Positions 25,801 through 35,178 of a DNA stretch of 48,017 bases are shown piece by piece. A model generated the notes under the pieces. The model did not search any database. It worked only from the letters and a program-made list of their open reading frames with translations, and was not told the origin of the DNA. Position 1 is the first letter of the stretch, and each line of letters opens with the position of its first letter. This DNA comes from Citrobacter sp. Res13-Sevr-PEB04-36 (lineage in GTDB: Bacteria; Pseudomonadota; Gammaproteobacteria; Enterobacterales; Enterobacteriaceae): NCBI RefSeq assembly GCF_015672735.1, contig NZ_JADABY010000067.1, positions 1 through 48,017 of the forward strand. Direction: 5' to 3'. A program made the translations under genes and the position numbers.

Positions 25801-26345
25801 AGACCATCGGTTTCTCGCTGTATATGGAGCTGCTGGAGAATGCGGTGGATGCGCTCAAAGAAGGGCGTGAGCCGTCTCTGGAAGATCTCACCAGTCAGCA
25901 AACCGAAGTGGAACTGCGCATGCCGTCGCTGCTGCCGGATGATTTCATCCCCGATGTGAACACGCGACTTTCGTTCTATAAACGCATTGCCAGTGCTAAG
26001 GGCGAAAACGAACTGGAAGAGATCAAGGTCGAGCTGATCGACCGCTTTGGCCTGCTGCCCGATCCAGCCCGCACGCTTCTCGATATTGCCCGTCTGCGCC
26101 AGCAGGCGCAAAAACTGGGCATCAGAAAGCTTGAGGGCAATGAAAAAGGCGGTACCATTGAATTTGCTGAGAAAAACCACGTCAACCCAATGTGGCTGAT
26201 TGGTTTACTGCAAAAACAACCGCAGCACTTCCGCCTGGACGGTCCAACTCGCCTGAAGTTTATTCAGGATCTTGCTGACCGTAAAACGCGCATGGAGTGG
26301 GTTCGCCAGTTTATGCGCCAGCTGGAAGAAAACGCCGTGGCATAG
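22899..26345 (+). CDS. mfd: Transcription-repair coupling factor Mfd
   Basis: SF2 DNA translocase that removes RNA polymerase stalled at lesions and recruits UvrA. ATG 22899 (MPEQHRYTLPAKAGDQRQLG) gives 1148 residues, exactly the E. coli length. The UvrB-homology module occupies the N-terminal third (LADWETLPYDSFSPH), the RNAP-interaction domain contains VVHLEHGVGRYAGM (near 480), the translocase has Walker A GDVGFGKTEVAM (near 630) and DEEHRF box, and the TRG region is HQLRGRVGRSHHQAYAWLL. The C-terminal autoinhibitory domain ends ENAVA. Confidence 0.98.
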   Translation: MPEQHRYTLPAKAGDQRQLGELTGAACATLVADIAEHHEGPVVLIAPDMQNALRLHDEIRQFTDQMVMNLADWETLPYDSFSPHQEIISSRLSTLYQLPSMQRGVLIVPVNTLMQRVCPHSYLHGHALVMKKGQRLSRDALREQLESAGYRHVDQVMEHGEYATRGALLDLFPMGSELPYRLDFFDDEIDSLRLFDTDTQRTLEEVDAINLLPAHEFPTDKTAIELFRSQWRDNFEVKRDAEHIYQQVSKGTLPAGIEYWQPLFFSESLPPLFSYFPANTLLVNTGDLETSAERFQADTLSRFENRGVDPMRPLLPPESLWLRVDELFSELKRWPRVQLKTESLPKKAANTNLGFQKLPDLAVQAQQKAPLDALRKFLEAFTGPVIFSVESEGRREALGELLARIKIAPKRILRLDEAVDSGRYLMIGSAEHGFIDSKRNLALICESDLLGERVARRRQDSRRTINPDTLIRNLAELHPGQPVVHLEHGVGRYAGMTTLEAGGITGEYLMLTYANDAKLYVPVSSLHLISRYAGGAEENAPLHKLGGDAWSRARQKAAEKVRDVAAELLDIYAQRAAKQGFAFKHDREQYQLFCDSFPFETTPDQAQAINAVLSDMCQPLAMDRLVCGDVGFGKTEVAMRAAFLAVENHKQVAVLVPTTLLAQQHFDNFRDRFANWPVRIEMLSRFRSAKEQAQILEQVAEGKIDILIGTHKLLQNDVKLKDLGLLIVDEEHRFGVRHKERIKAMRADVDILTLTATPIPRTLNMAMSGMRDLSIIATPPARRLAVKTFVREYDNLVVREAILREVLRGGQVYYLFNDVENIQKTADRLAELVPEARIAIGHGQMRERELERVMNDFHHQRFNVLVCTTIIETGIDIPTANTIIIERADHFGLAQLHQLRGRVGRSHHQAYAWLLTPHPKAMTTDAQKRLEAIASLEDLGAGFALATHDLEIRGAGELLGEDQSGSMETIGFSLYMELLENAVDALKEGREPSLEDLTSQQTEVELRMPSLLPDDFIPDVNTRLSFYKRIASAKGENELEEIKVELIDRFGLLPDPARTLLDIARLRQQAQKLGIRKLEGNEKGGTIEFAEKNHVNPMWLIGLLQKQPQHFRLDGPTRLKFIQDLADRKTRMEWVRQFMRQLEENAVA

Positions 26346-26353
26346 TCATCAGG

Positions 26354-26378
26354 TCGGGTGAGCGCAATACTCACCCGA
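26354..26378. terminator. Hairpin after mfd
   Basis: Perfect 9-bp stem TCGGGTGAG (26354-26362) / CTCACCCGA (26370-26378) starting 9 bp after the mfd stop. No strong T tract follows, so termination efficiency is uncertain. Confidence 0.6.
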
Positions 26379-26399
26379 TCGATGAATTTACAAACTCTT

Positions 26400-26419
26400 T
26401 GCACTTCCCTGCACTTCCC
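26400..26419. repeat. Tandem 10-bp direct repeat upstream of ldtC
   Basis: Two exact, adjacent copies of TGCACTTCCC at 26400-26409 and 26410-26419, about 70 bp before ldtC. One helical turn apart, so they could be paired operator half-sites, but no regulator is recognised. Confidence 0.4.
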
Positions 26420-26487
26420 GACACAGCAAACCGCCATAATTCCTGATTACCTTTACATGATAAAAACCACGTAAAAACAATGGACTT

Positions 26488-27459
26488 ATGGCGATGTTAA
26501 ACAATAAGCAATTCTCTCGCTGGCTGACGTTTTTTACGCTTGCCGCGTCTCTTGCTCTGGCGCTTCCGGCCCAGGCCAACACCTGGCCGCTGCCTCCGCC
26601 AGGAAGCAGACTGGTGGGTGAAAATACCGTACACGTTGTCGAAGATAACGGCGGTTCACTGGAAGCCATTGCGAAAAAGTACAATGTGGGTTTTTTAGCG
26701 CTGCTACAGGCTAACCCTGGCGTCGACCCTTTCGTGCCAAGAGCCGGTAGCGTATTAACCATTCCGCTGCAAACCCTGCTACCGGATGCCCCGCGCGAAG
26801 GGATTGTGATTAATCTTGCCGAGCTGCGTCTGTACTATTATCACCCAGGTAAAAATTCGGTGACCGTGTATCCGATTGGTATTGGTCAACTGGGCGGAGA
26901 TACCCTGACTCCCACCATGGTAACCAGTATCTCTGATAAACGTGCCAACCCGACCTGGACCCCAACGGCCAATATCCGCGCCCGTTACAAAGCCAATGGT
27001 ATCGACCTGCCTGCCGTCGTCCCTGCGGGTCCGGAAAACCCGATGGGCCATCATGCCATCCGCCTGGCGGCTTACGGTGGAGTCTATTTACTTCACGGTA
27101 CCAACGCTGATTTTGGTATCGGTATGCGCGTCAGCTCTGGCTGTATTCGCCTGCGCGACGGTGATATTGAAACCTTATTCCGCCAGGTCACACCTGGTAC
27201 CAAGGTCAATATTATCAACACGCCAATCAAAGCCTCTGTTGAACCCAACGGCGTGCGCCTCGTAGAAGTGCATCAGCCGCTGTCGGAAAATATTGATGAC
27301 GATCCGCAGGTGCTGCCGATCGTACTGAACGCGTCGATGAAGACGTTTAAGAATGCAGCACAAACGGATGCCTCCGTCATGGAACACGCTATGGAACTGC
27401 GTTCCGGGATGCCGGTAGACGTAACGCGTCATCACGACGTCAGTCAGCAGTCACTGTAA
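26488..27459 (+). CDS. ldtC: L,D-transpeptidase LdtC (YcfS)
   Basis: Periplasmic enzyme that attaches Braun lipoprotein to meso-diaminopimelate in peptidoglycan. 323 residues; the ATG at 26494 would give two fewer. The signal peptide ends at AQA/NTW (about residue 31). A LysM-like segment (about 50-95, SLEAIAKKYNVGFLALLQAN) precedes the YkuD domain, whose catalytic motif HGTNADFGIGMRVSSGCIRL includes the active-site cysteine near residue 218. A strong bidirectional terminator follows. E. coli ycfS responds to Cpx; I did not find a clear CpxR box. Confidence 0.95.
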   Translation: MAMLNNKQFSRWLTFFTLAASLALALPAQANTWPLPPPGSRLVGENTVHVVEDNGGSLEAIAKKYNVGFLALLQANPGVDPFVPRAGSVLTIPLQTLLPDAPREGIVINLAELRLYYYHPGKNSVTVYPIGIGQLGGDTLTPTMVTSISDKRANPTWTPTANIRARYKANGIDLPAVVPAGPENPMGHHAIRLAAYGGVYLLHGTNADFGIGMRVSSGCIRLRDGDIETLFRQVTPGTKVNIINTPIKASVEPNGVRLVEVHQPLSENIDDDPQVLPIVLNASMKTFKNAAQTDASVMEHAMELRSGMPVDVTRHHDVSQQSL

Positions 27460-27471
27460 ACAGTTGCCCAT

Positions 27472-27510
27472 AAAAAACCCCCGCTGGATGTTATTCCGCG
27501 GGGGTTTTTT
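27472..27510. terminator. Bidirectional Rho-independent terminator between ldtC and bhsA
   Basis: Stem CCCCCGC / GCGGGGG with AAAAAA before and TTTTTT after, so it works in both directions for the convergent genes ldtC (plus) and bhsA (minus). Confidence 0.93.
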
Positions 27511-27545
27511 AGTTAACTCGCAGTGGCATTGCGATGGGTTAAAAC

Positions 27546-27803
27546 TTATTTATAGATTACCGCTGTGCCATGGAGGGTGTTAGGACCACTAACAGAGGTA
27601 ATACGGAACGACTTCGCCCCCATTTCATCCGCTTTCTGCGCCAGTTGGTCTTCCAGGGAACCTAAGTTAGTCCCCGCATTGGCAGTGATAATACCTACCT
27701 TCTGTTGGCCTTCAGGCGTGGCCTGAACTTCTACAGCAGCAAAGCTGGCAAATGAGAGTGAGCTCAGAACAGTAGCAAGCAGCAGCGTTTTTACATTTTT
27801 CAT
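27546..27803 (-). CDS. bhsA: Multiple stress resistance protein BhsA (YcfR), DUF1471
   Basis: Small outer-membrane/periplasmic stress protein; in E. coli it is induced by copper, acid, oxidative stress and chlorine, and lowers copper permeability and biofilm formation. ATG 27803 gives 85 residues with signal peptide MKNVKTLLLATVLSSLSFASFA/AVEV and the DUF1471 (YhcN) fold ending GPNTLHGTAVIYK. SD AGGTCAC region upstream. Its promoter region is shared with divergent comR and contains a perfect CRP site and palindromes. Confidence 0.96.
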   Translation of the reverse strand: MKNVKTLLLATVLSSLSFASFAAVEVQATPEGQQKVGIITANAGTNLGSLEDQLAQKADEMGAKSFRITSVSGPNTLHGTAVIYK

Positions 27804-27848
27804 AATAGTGACCTTATGCAGATGAATATGTGTCGAAAAGATTAACTT

Positions 27849-27856
27849 AACGATCG
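27849..27856. promoter_or_regulatory. AACGATCG motif, second copy of the palindrome core
   Basis: AACGATCG here recurs at 27906-27913 as the centre of the 16-bp palindrome, 57 bp away. It is a possible weaker binding site for the same regulator, on the other side of the CRP site. Confidence 0.35.
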
Positions 27857-27872
27857 ATAGGTAAATGATAGA

Positions 27873-27888
27873 TGTGATCCAGGTCACA
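27873..27888. promoter_or_regulatory. CRP (cAMP receptor protein) site
   Basis: TGTGA-TCCAGG-TCACA is a perfect TGTGA-N6-TCACA consensus site. It is centred about 78 bp upstream of the bhsA start codon and about 165 bp upstream of comR, fitting activation of bhsA. Confidence 0.85.
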
Positions 27889-27902
27889 CGTCAACATTTT
27901 TT

Positions 27903-27918
27903 TATAACGATCGTTATA
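27903..27918. promoter_or_regulatory. Perfect 16-bp palindrome, candidate ComR operator
   Basis: TATAACGATCGTTATA is exactly self-complementary, the form expected of a TetR-family operator. It lies between bhsA and comR. A degenerate relative, TATAATGATTGTTCTATA, is at 28004-28021. E. coli ComR is known to bind and repress the bhsA promoter; assignment of this palindrome to ComR is inference. Confidence 0.55.
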
Positions 27919-28045
27919 TAAAATGCAAAGGTCTTATTTTTCATATCAATAGAAACAAATTATTTTTATCGTGAATACACTGGAGAGTATGACCGAATAT
28001 TTTTATAATGATTGTTCTATAAACCCAACCAGGTACGACGGCACC

Positions 28046-28699
28046 ATGACAACTGAAACTACAGGTTGTGCAAAAAAAAGCCGTGGCCGACCAAAAGTGT
28101 TCGACAGGGAAGCCGCGCTTGATAAGGCCATGACACTCTTCTGGCAGCACGGATATGAAGCGACATCGCTCGCCGATCTCGTGGAGGCAACCGGCGCCAA
28201 AGCGCCAACGCTGTATGCGGAATTCACCAATAAGGAAGGTTTATTTCGGGCCGTGCTGGACCGTTACATCAGCTGCTTCGCCGCAAAACACGAAGCTCAA
28301 CTCTTTTGCGAGGAAAAAAGTCTCACCGCCGCGCTGGAAGACTATTTCACGGCAATAGCTACCTGCTTCACCAGCAAAGACACACCGGCGGGATGCTTTA
28401 TGATTAATACCTCTGCAACGCTTGCCGCCTCTTCCCGAGATATTGCGCACACGGTGAAATCCCGCCATGCCATGCAGGAGCAAACGCTGACCCAATTTCT
28501 TCGCCAGCGCCAGGAACATGGCGAAATTCCGGCACACTGCAATCCGCAGAAACTGGCCGAATTTCTGAACTGTATTTTACAAGGAATGTCGATCAGCGCC
28601 CGCGAAGGCGCTACATTCGAAAAACTGATGCAGATAACCCAGACCACCCTGCGTCTGTGGCCTGAATTGCTCAAAGAAGAAACAGCACCTTTAGTCTGA
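28046..28699 (+). CDS. comR: TetR-family repressor ComR (YcfQ)
   Basis: Copper-responsive repressor of bhsA in E. coli. ATG 28046 gives 217 residues beginning MTTETTGCAKKSRGRPKVFD; the open frame extends to 27971 but E. coli homology starts here. The helix-turn-helix is ALDKAMTLFWQHGYEATSLA followed by DLVEATGAKAPTLYAEFTNKE (residues about 22-62). Cysteines in the ligand-binding half (ISCFAAKHEAQLFCEE, TCFTSKDTPAGCFM) may take part in copper sensing. It is divergent from its presumed target bhsA. Confidence 0.93.
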   Translation: MTTETTGCAKKSRGRPKVFDREAALDKAMTLFWQHGYEATSLADLVEATGAKAPTLYAEFTNKEGLFRAVLDRYISCFAAKHEAQLFCEEKSLTAALEDYFTAIATCFTSKDTPAGCFMINTSATLAASSRDIAHTVKSRHAMQEQTLTQFLRQRQEHGEIPAHCNPQKLAEFLNCILQGMSISAREGATFEKLMQITQTTLRLWPELLKEETAPLV

Positions 28700-28720
28700 A
28701 TTACGCGTTAACTTTCTGAT

Positions 28721-28755
28721 AAAAAAAGCCCCCCAGCCTGAGCGATTGGGGGGCT
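28721..28755 (-). terminator. Rho-independent terminator of ycfJ
   Basis: Perfect 9-bp stem AGCCCCCCA (28727-28735) / TGGGGGGCT (28747-28755). On the minus strand it is followed by six or seven T, so it terminates ycfJ; the plus-strand side lacks a T run but may also serve comR. Confidence 0.88.
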
Positions 28756-28780
28756 AATTGATGTACAGAGTAAAACTATT

Positions 28781-29320
28781 TTACGCTTTGTTATTCAGCA
28801 CCAACTGGCCGTTGTTATCCAGTGGTATTTGCGAGCCAGGGTCTTTATCCATACGGATTTTGCCCTGCTGATCGCCAATTTTGTAGGTCACGTCGTAACC
28901 CAGCATTTTTTCCGATTTGTCATACACCGTTTTACAACGCTGCTGAGTACTGGTGTAGGTATCGTTTTCCTGCATCGAGCCCTGGATCTGGTTACCGGCA
29001 TAACCTCCACCTAAAGCACCGGCGACGGTGGCAATATCTTTACCGCGTCCGCCACCAAACTGATGACCGATAACCCCACCCGCAACAGCACCGAGCACCG
29101 AGCCCGCAATACGATTTTCATCCTGCACCGGCTTACGGTGGGTAACCGTCACGTTACGGCATTCCTGACGCGGTGTTTTTACCGTTTCTTTAATCGGGGT
29201 CGCAGAGACAACATGTGCATATTGTGGGCCACGCTCAAACACATTAAGACTGGCCACCGCTGCCACACCCAGCGCAGCAGCTACGCCAATCCCTATACCC
29301 GCCAACATTGATTTATTCAC
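28781..29320 (-). CDS. ycfJ: Glycine-zipper envelope protein YcfJ
   Basis: 179 residues from a GTG start at 29320 with a strong SD (GGAGGAAG), the same length as E. coli YcfJ. An N-terminal hydrophobic signal/anchor (MLAGIGIGVAAALGVAAVA) precedes a glycine-zipper region GSVLGAVAGGVIGHQFGGG (about 72-95), typical of the 17-kDa surface antigen/Rick-17kDa family. The C-terminal half contains YDKSEKMLGYDVTYKIGDQQ. Function is not established in E. coli. Confidence 0.93.
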   Translation of the reverse strand: MNKSMLAGIGIGVAAALGVAAVASLNVFERGPQYAHVVSATPIKETVKTPRQECRNVTVTHRKPVQDENRIAGSVLGAVAGGVIGHQFGGGRGKDIATVAGALGGGYAGNQIQGSMQENDTYTSTQQRCKTVYDKSEKMLGYDVTYKIGDQQGKIRMDKDPGSQIPLDNNGQLVLNNKA

Positions 29321-29450
29321 GGGACTTCCTCCTTTTTTGCTATTAGCAACAACTTTGCAACAAGAGATGACGAATGCCAATCAGATTACGGATGAAAATA
29401 GCGGAACGAGGAAGTAAAGCAGCAGGATTCAGAGAACTCTGAAGGAAGAA

Positions 29451-29474
29451 GCCGGATGAACAGCGTCATCCGGC
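29451..29474. repeat. REP-like hairpin after ndh
   Basis: GCCGGATGA (29451-29459) / TCATCCGGC (29466-29474), a 9-bp perfect stem with the REP core GCCGGATG. It lies just downstream of the minus-strand ndh stop and probably forms its 3' end. Confidence 0.75.
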
Positions 29475-29489
29475 ATTACAGGTCAATAA

Positions 29490-30794
29490 TTAGTGCAGTT
29501 TCAGGCGCGGGCGGATCACACGGTTGATACTGCCCACCAGCATCATCAGACCGGTTTTGAAATAACCGTGCAGCGCAATCTGGTGCATACGGTATAGCGA
29601 GATGTAGACAAAGCGCGCAATACGCCCTTCCACCATCATCGAACCGCGCGTCAGGTTGCCCATCAGGCTACCAACGGTAGAGAAGTTAGACAGTGAAACC
29701 AGCGAACCGTGATCTTTATACTGATACGCCTTCAGCGGCTTGCCGTTCATCTGCGCCAGAATGTTGCTCATTGCGCACGATGCCATCTGGTGTGCAGCCT
29801 GAGCGCGCGGCGGGACAAAGCCCCCTTCCGGACGAGCGCAGGAGGCACAGTCACCAATTGCGTACACGTCAGGGTCGCGCGACGTCTGCAGGGTCGGTTC
29901 GACCACCAGTTGATTAATACGGTTCGTTTCCAGGCCGCCAATGTCCTTCATAAAGTCTGGCGCTTTGATGCCTGCCGCCCAGACCATCAGATCGGCTTCA
30001 ATGTATTCGCCGTCTTTGGTGTGCAAACCACCTTCATCAGCGCTGGTCACCATCGTCTGGGTCAGCACGCGCACACCCAGCTTAGTCAGCTCATTATGGG
30101 CCGCGCTGGAAATTCGCGGTGGCAACGCAGGTAGAATGCGCTCACCTGCTTCCACCAGCGTCACGTTCAGCGCTTCGTTGGTTAACCCTTTGTAGCCGTA
30201 GCTGTGTAGCTGTTTCACCGCGTTATGCAGTTCAGCTGAAAGCTCCACGCCCGTCGCACCACCGCCGACAATAGCGATATTCACTTTGCCGTTGGCACCC
30301 AAATTCGCCGAATATTTCAGGAACAGGTTCAGCATTTCCTGGTGGAAACGACGCGCCTGATGTGGGTTATCGAGGAAGATGCAATGATCTTTGACGCCCG
30401 GCGTGTTGAAATCATTAGACGTACTTCCCAATGCCATCACTAACGTGTCATACGCCACTTTACGTTCAGGCACCAGCAATTCGCCTTTCTCATCACGCAG
30501 TTCAGCGATGGTAATGGTCTTTGCTTCGCGATCGATATCCATTACCGAACCCAGCTGGAATTCAAAACCGTGGTTACGGGCATGCGCCAGATAGCTCAGT
30601 GCATCAACACCTTCATCCAGCGATCCGGTTGCTACTTCGTGCAGCAACGGTTTCCATAGATGGCTGTGATTTCTGTCTACCAGCGTAATTTTGGCCTTTT
30701 TCTTACGCCCCAGCTTTTTACCGAGCTGCGTCGCCATTTCCAGTCCGCCGGCACCGCCGCCAACAATCACGATCCTTTTCAATGGTGTAGTCAA
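29490..30794 (-). CDS. ndh: NADH dehydrogenase II (non-proton-pumping)
   Basis: Peripheral inner-membrane flavoprotein transferring electrons from NADH to ubiquinone without pumping protons. 434 residues, as in E. coli. FAD Rossmann motif [19 protein letters not shown] (residues 9-27), NADH Rossmann motif [17 protein letters not shown] (near 175-190), FAD motif YAIGDCAS, and a C-terminal amphipathic region for membrane binding. In E. coli it is repressed by FNR anaerobically; a perfect FNR box lies about 145 bp upstream. Confidence 0.97.
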   Translation of the reverse strand: MTTPLKRIVIVGGGAGGLEMATQLGKKLGRKKKAKITLVDRNHSHLWKPLLHEVATGSLDEGVDALSYLAHARNHGFEFQLGSVMDIDREAKTITIAELRDEKGELLVPERKVAYDTLVMALGSTSNDFNTPGVKDHCIFLDNPHQARRFHQEMLNLFLKYSANLGANGKVNIAIVGGGATGVELSAELHNAVKQLHSYGYKGLTNEALNVTLVEAGERILPALPPRISSAAHNELTKLGVRVLTQTMVTSADEGGLHTKDGEYIEADLMVWAAGIKAPDFMKDIGGLETNRINQLVVEPTLQTSRDPDVYAIGDCASCARPEGGFVPPRAQAAHQMASCAMSNILAQMNGKPLKAYQYKDHGSLVSLSNFSTVGSLMGNLTRGSMMVEGRIARFVYISLYRMHQIALHGYFKTGLMMLVGSINRVIRPRLKLH

Positions 30795-30931
30795 CGTGAC
30801 CCCCTTAAATTTTATTAACCAATTGTTAATTAAAAGTTATTAACATAGCCTTTAATTAACAACACGTTACGATAATGAAAATGTTCTTCGAGATTGAGAA
30901 TAACACGAACGGTGCATTGGTCATACCAAAT

Positions 30932-30945
30932 TTGATGTGCATCAA
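30932..30945. promoter_or_regulatory. FNR box upstream of ndh
   Basis: TTGAT-GTGC-ATCAA matches the FNR consensus TTGAT-N4-ATCAA at every defined base. It lies upstream of ndh, whose anaerobic repression by FNR is established in E. coli. Confidence 0.88.
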
Positions 30946-30984
30946 GTTTTGATGCTGAAAAGATAGACAACCGGAACTTTAAAG

Positions 30985-31013
30985 ACAAAAAAACCAGCCC
31001 GCAGGCTGGCTTT
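30985..31013 (-). terminator. Rho-independent terminator of the hinT-ycfP operon
   Basis: Stem CCAGCC (30994-30999) / GGCTGG (31004-31009), extended by flanking A and T runs. On the minus strand the hairpin is followed by seven T. It lies 20-45 bp beyond the ycfP stop, closing the six-gene operon. Confidence 0.9.
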
Positions 31014-31032
31014 GTTAAACGCGAGTGAATAA

Positions 31033-31575
31033 CTAACCTAACGTTTTAAAGGCTTTGATTCGCTGCAAATGCGGGGAGATATTTTTAAATTTATGGGTCT
31101 GATCTTCATCCCATACAATTTCATAATAGTGATGCAGCTCTTCGGACGATCGTTGGCTGTTCAGCGCTTCATCATGACGTGACAAGATAACCAGGCACCG
31201 ATCGCGGTTTTTTTCACGAAAGTTGGTCACGCATTTTGTGGCAATGTCGGCATACTCTTCCGGCCTGTCGATTCTCCCTTCCATGTTCTCATACGGGAAC
31301 AGGTTAGGATTAAACACCACCTGGCGAATATCACACAGGAAACCAATACGTTCCGCCCAGTATCCCCCCAGACCCACACCGCAAATCAGTGGTCGGTCGT
31401 CGACATTAAGCTGCAACATTTTATCTACTTCTTTCAGCAGATGCTGCATATCATGTTTAGGATGCCGCGTACTGTAGCTAATCAGCCTGACATCCGGGTC
31501 AATAAACTGTAATTGCAACACTTTCTCGTGGTTGCCCGGACTGTTAGAGTCAAAACCGTGTAAATAGATAATCAT
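31033..31575 (-). CDS. ycfP: Alpha/beta-fold protein YcfP (UPF0227)
   Basis: 180 residues, identical in length to E. coli YcfP. N-terminal [15 protein letters not shown] and nucleophile-elbow-like segment [14 protein letters not shown] (near 66-79) resemble esterase-type alpha/beta hydrolases, but the elbow has leucine (GVGLGG) where a catalytic serine would be expected, so hydrolase activity is doubtful. Last gene of the hinT-ycfL-lpoB-thiK-nagZ-ycfP run, 20 bp after nagZ. Confidence 0.94.
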   Translation of the reverse strand: MIIYLHGFDSNSPGNHEKVLQLQFIDPDVRLISYSTRHPKHDMQHLLKEVDKMLQLNVDDRPLICGVGLGGYWAERIGFLCDIRQVVFNPNLFPYENMEGRIDRPEEYADIATKCVTNFREKNRDRCLVILSRHDEALNSQRSSEELHHYYEIVWDEDQTHKFKNISPHLQRIKAFKTLG

Positions 31576-31595
31576 CGCATCCTCGCAAACTTGCG

Positions 31596-33436
<1,841 letters not shown>

Positions 33437-33456
<20 letters not shown>

Positions 33457-34078
33457 CTTTACCTGACCAGATTATCTCACCCGTTTGTACCAGCATTAAT
33501 TGCATTTGCAGTGATGGCGTATTGACGTTTCCGGATGCGCTGGAATACAGCACATACTGGGCTCCGACGTTACGGGCAATACCAATCGCTTTGCTGCGCG
33601 TACCTAAGCTATCGTGTGGTGATAAGCCCAGTTGCTGCTTCGCTAACGCCAATTGCTGCGCCGAAACCAGGGTAAACTTCCCGTTATTCGCCAGCGCATT
33701 GCGCAGCGTCTCGGTGGCTTCCCCTGCGTTAAGAGAACCGTTGGTGCGGTTGTTCACACTGTCGACTAACAGTACGCCCCCGGCTTTTACGCCATCTGCC
33801 TGCAGCATTTTGCCCACCATCGGCTGCATCGCACCATTCCAGTCATAATGACGTACTCGCGGAGCGGGCTGCGCCGTTTGATCCTCATGTTCAATCGGAC
33901 CCGGCTGCTGCGGAATAGTCGGTACCGTCGGTACAACCGGTACTGGCTGTTGCGGCTGCGCGGGCTGTTCCGGTACCGGTTTTACTTCATCTACCGGTGC
34001 TGGCTCACGTTGCGCCACACAGCCAGAGAGAAATATCGCCAGCGCAGCAATCACGGCGTAGCGATTCAATTTGATCAT
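33437..34078 (-). CDS. lpoB: Penicillin-binding protein activator LpoB
   Basis: Outer-membrane lipoprotein that stimulates PBP1B. ATG 34078 gives 213 residues, the E. coli length (a TTG directly upstream is less likely); SD AGAGGTGA lies upstream. Lipobox LSGC with acylated C20, followed by a long proline/glutamine-rich linker (about 24-65) that spans the periplasm, then the globular domain from about residue 75 ([17 protein letters not shown]). Confidence 0.96.
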
Positions 34079-34091
34079 CAAGATTCACCTC

Positions 34092-34466
34092 TTACAAATA
34101 AAGATAAAGTCTAACCTTGTGCGCCCCCAGAAAATTGGCGCTGCCATACAATGTTACCGACGAACGTGCCGGAATGGTAACGCTACGTGGCGCTTCCAGA
34201 GGGTGCATTTCCAGCCCTCTGGCGTCATACCAGTAAAACCGATAATGAACGGTGACGGGTTCTTGCCTTTCGTTATAGAGTCGTGAGGATGCCGAGGGTT
34301 GAATATCAGACGTGGTTAACGCAGGCTGTTCTGCTGTTATGCCCGCGGCCAGTATCGTTGATTCCATCACCAGAGACTGTTCATCACTGACCGGAATTTC
34401 GGGGTGTGAACGACAGCCAGCCAGCAACAGAAAGCCTAGCGTCAGCGCGATGCATCCTCTGGTCAT
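34092..34466 (-). CDS. ycfL: Outer-membrane lipoprotein YcfL
   Basis: 124 residues from ATG 34466; a GTG six bases upstream overlaps the hinT stop but would leave too short a distance from the SD AAGG. Signal peptide MTRGCIALTLGFLLLAGC with lipobox LAGC and acylated C18. The rest (PSASSRLYNERQEPVTVHYRF, SVTIPARSSVTLYGSANFLG) is the DUF1425 immunoglobulin-like domain. Function unknown; conserved between hinT and lpoB. Confidence 0.93.
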   Translation of the reverse strand: MTRGCIALTLGFLLLAGCRSHPEIPVSDEQSLVMESTILAAGITAEQPALTTSDIQPSASSRLYNERQEPVTVHYRFYWYDARGLEMHPLEAPRSVTIPARSSVTLYGSANFLGAHKVRLYLYL

Positions 34467-34468
34467 TA

Positions 34469-34828
34469 TCACAGACCTTTATGTGCAAGCATTGGGCCCA
34501 ATGCACGGCCACCCAACAGATGCATATGTATGTGATACACCTCCTGTCCACCGTGGCGGTTGGTATTCATGATCAAACGGTATCCATCTTCGGCAATACC
34601 TTCCTGCTCGGCGATTTTGGCGGCAACCGTAATCATTCGGCCCAGCGCCTGCTCATGCTCTGCCGTTACATCGTTAACGGTTGGGATCAGAACATTAGGA
34701 ATGATCAGGATATGCGTAGGTGCCTGAGGTGAAATATCACGAAACGCGGTAACCAGTTCATCCTGGTACACGATGTCTGAGGGAATTTCACGACGAATGA
34801 TTTTGCTGAATATAGTTTCTTCTGCCAC
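34469..34828 (-). CDS. hinT: Purine nucleoside phosphoramidase HinT
   Basis: HIT-family hydrolase cleaving AMP-lysine and other adenosine phosphoramidates. A GTG at 34828 with SD AAGGA 8 bp upstream gives 119 residues, the E. coli size, although the frame is open to an ATG at 34846. HIT motif [10 protein letters not shown] (near 98-107) with the catalytic histidine in HIHMH. First gene of the six-gene minus-strand operon. Confidence 0.96.
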   Translation of the reverse strand: MAEETIFSKIIRREIPSDIVYQDELVTAFRDISPQAPTHILIIPNVLIPTVNDVTAEHEQALGRMITVAAKIAEQEGIAEDGYRLIMNTNRHGGQEVYHIHMHLLGGRALGPMLAHKGL

Positions 34829-35178
34829 GACATTTTCCTTTTTCATTAAGAGCCCATGCGTTGTGCCATGCTACGCCGGACGACTCTGCGAGTATAGAGT
34901 ATGAGCGAGTTACTCACGCTCTTTCAACTTTAACCCTCGATTTTTTAAGCAAAAAGCTACCCCTCCACTGTTCTTATAACCATTTACCCACGCTATGGCT
35001 CCTGCAGAGTACTGAAACAATATTTCATTTATCTCTGTAGCATCTGTTTACACCTTGAATATGAATGCGTATATTTCGCATTTGCATTTACATACAAATT
35101 TAATAGTTAACAACAAAAGGGTTCATCACCCGCAACAGTGATTCGAACTTAATATTAATAATTATCAAGGACTTTCTG
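34829..35178. promoter_or_regulatory. hinT-fhuE divergent intergenic region with candidate Fur sites
   Basis: This gene-free 350-bp AT-rich stretch must hold the promoters of both genes. AATGCG-TATATTT-CGCATT at 35064-35082 is a 19-bp inverted repeat of the length of a Fur box and lies about 100 bp before fhuE. A second AT-rich segment, ATTAATAATTATC (35153-35165), resembles half of the GATAAT-type Fur consensus. Neither match is strong; Fur regulation of fhuE is known from E. coli. Confidence 0.4.

Noticed and set aside
30827..30842. Candidate PdhR or second FNR site near AACCAATTGTTAATT upstream of ndh
   Set aside because: Only half of either consensus matches; the AT-rich sequence makes chance similarity likely.
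33848..34114. Plus-strand 88-codon frame opposite lpoB
   Set aside because: Arginine-rich antisense of the proline/glutamine linker of LpoB; low-complexity artefact.
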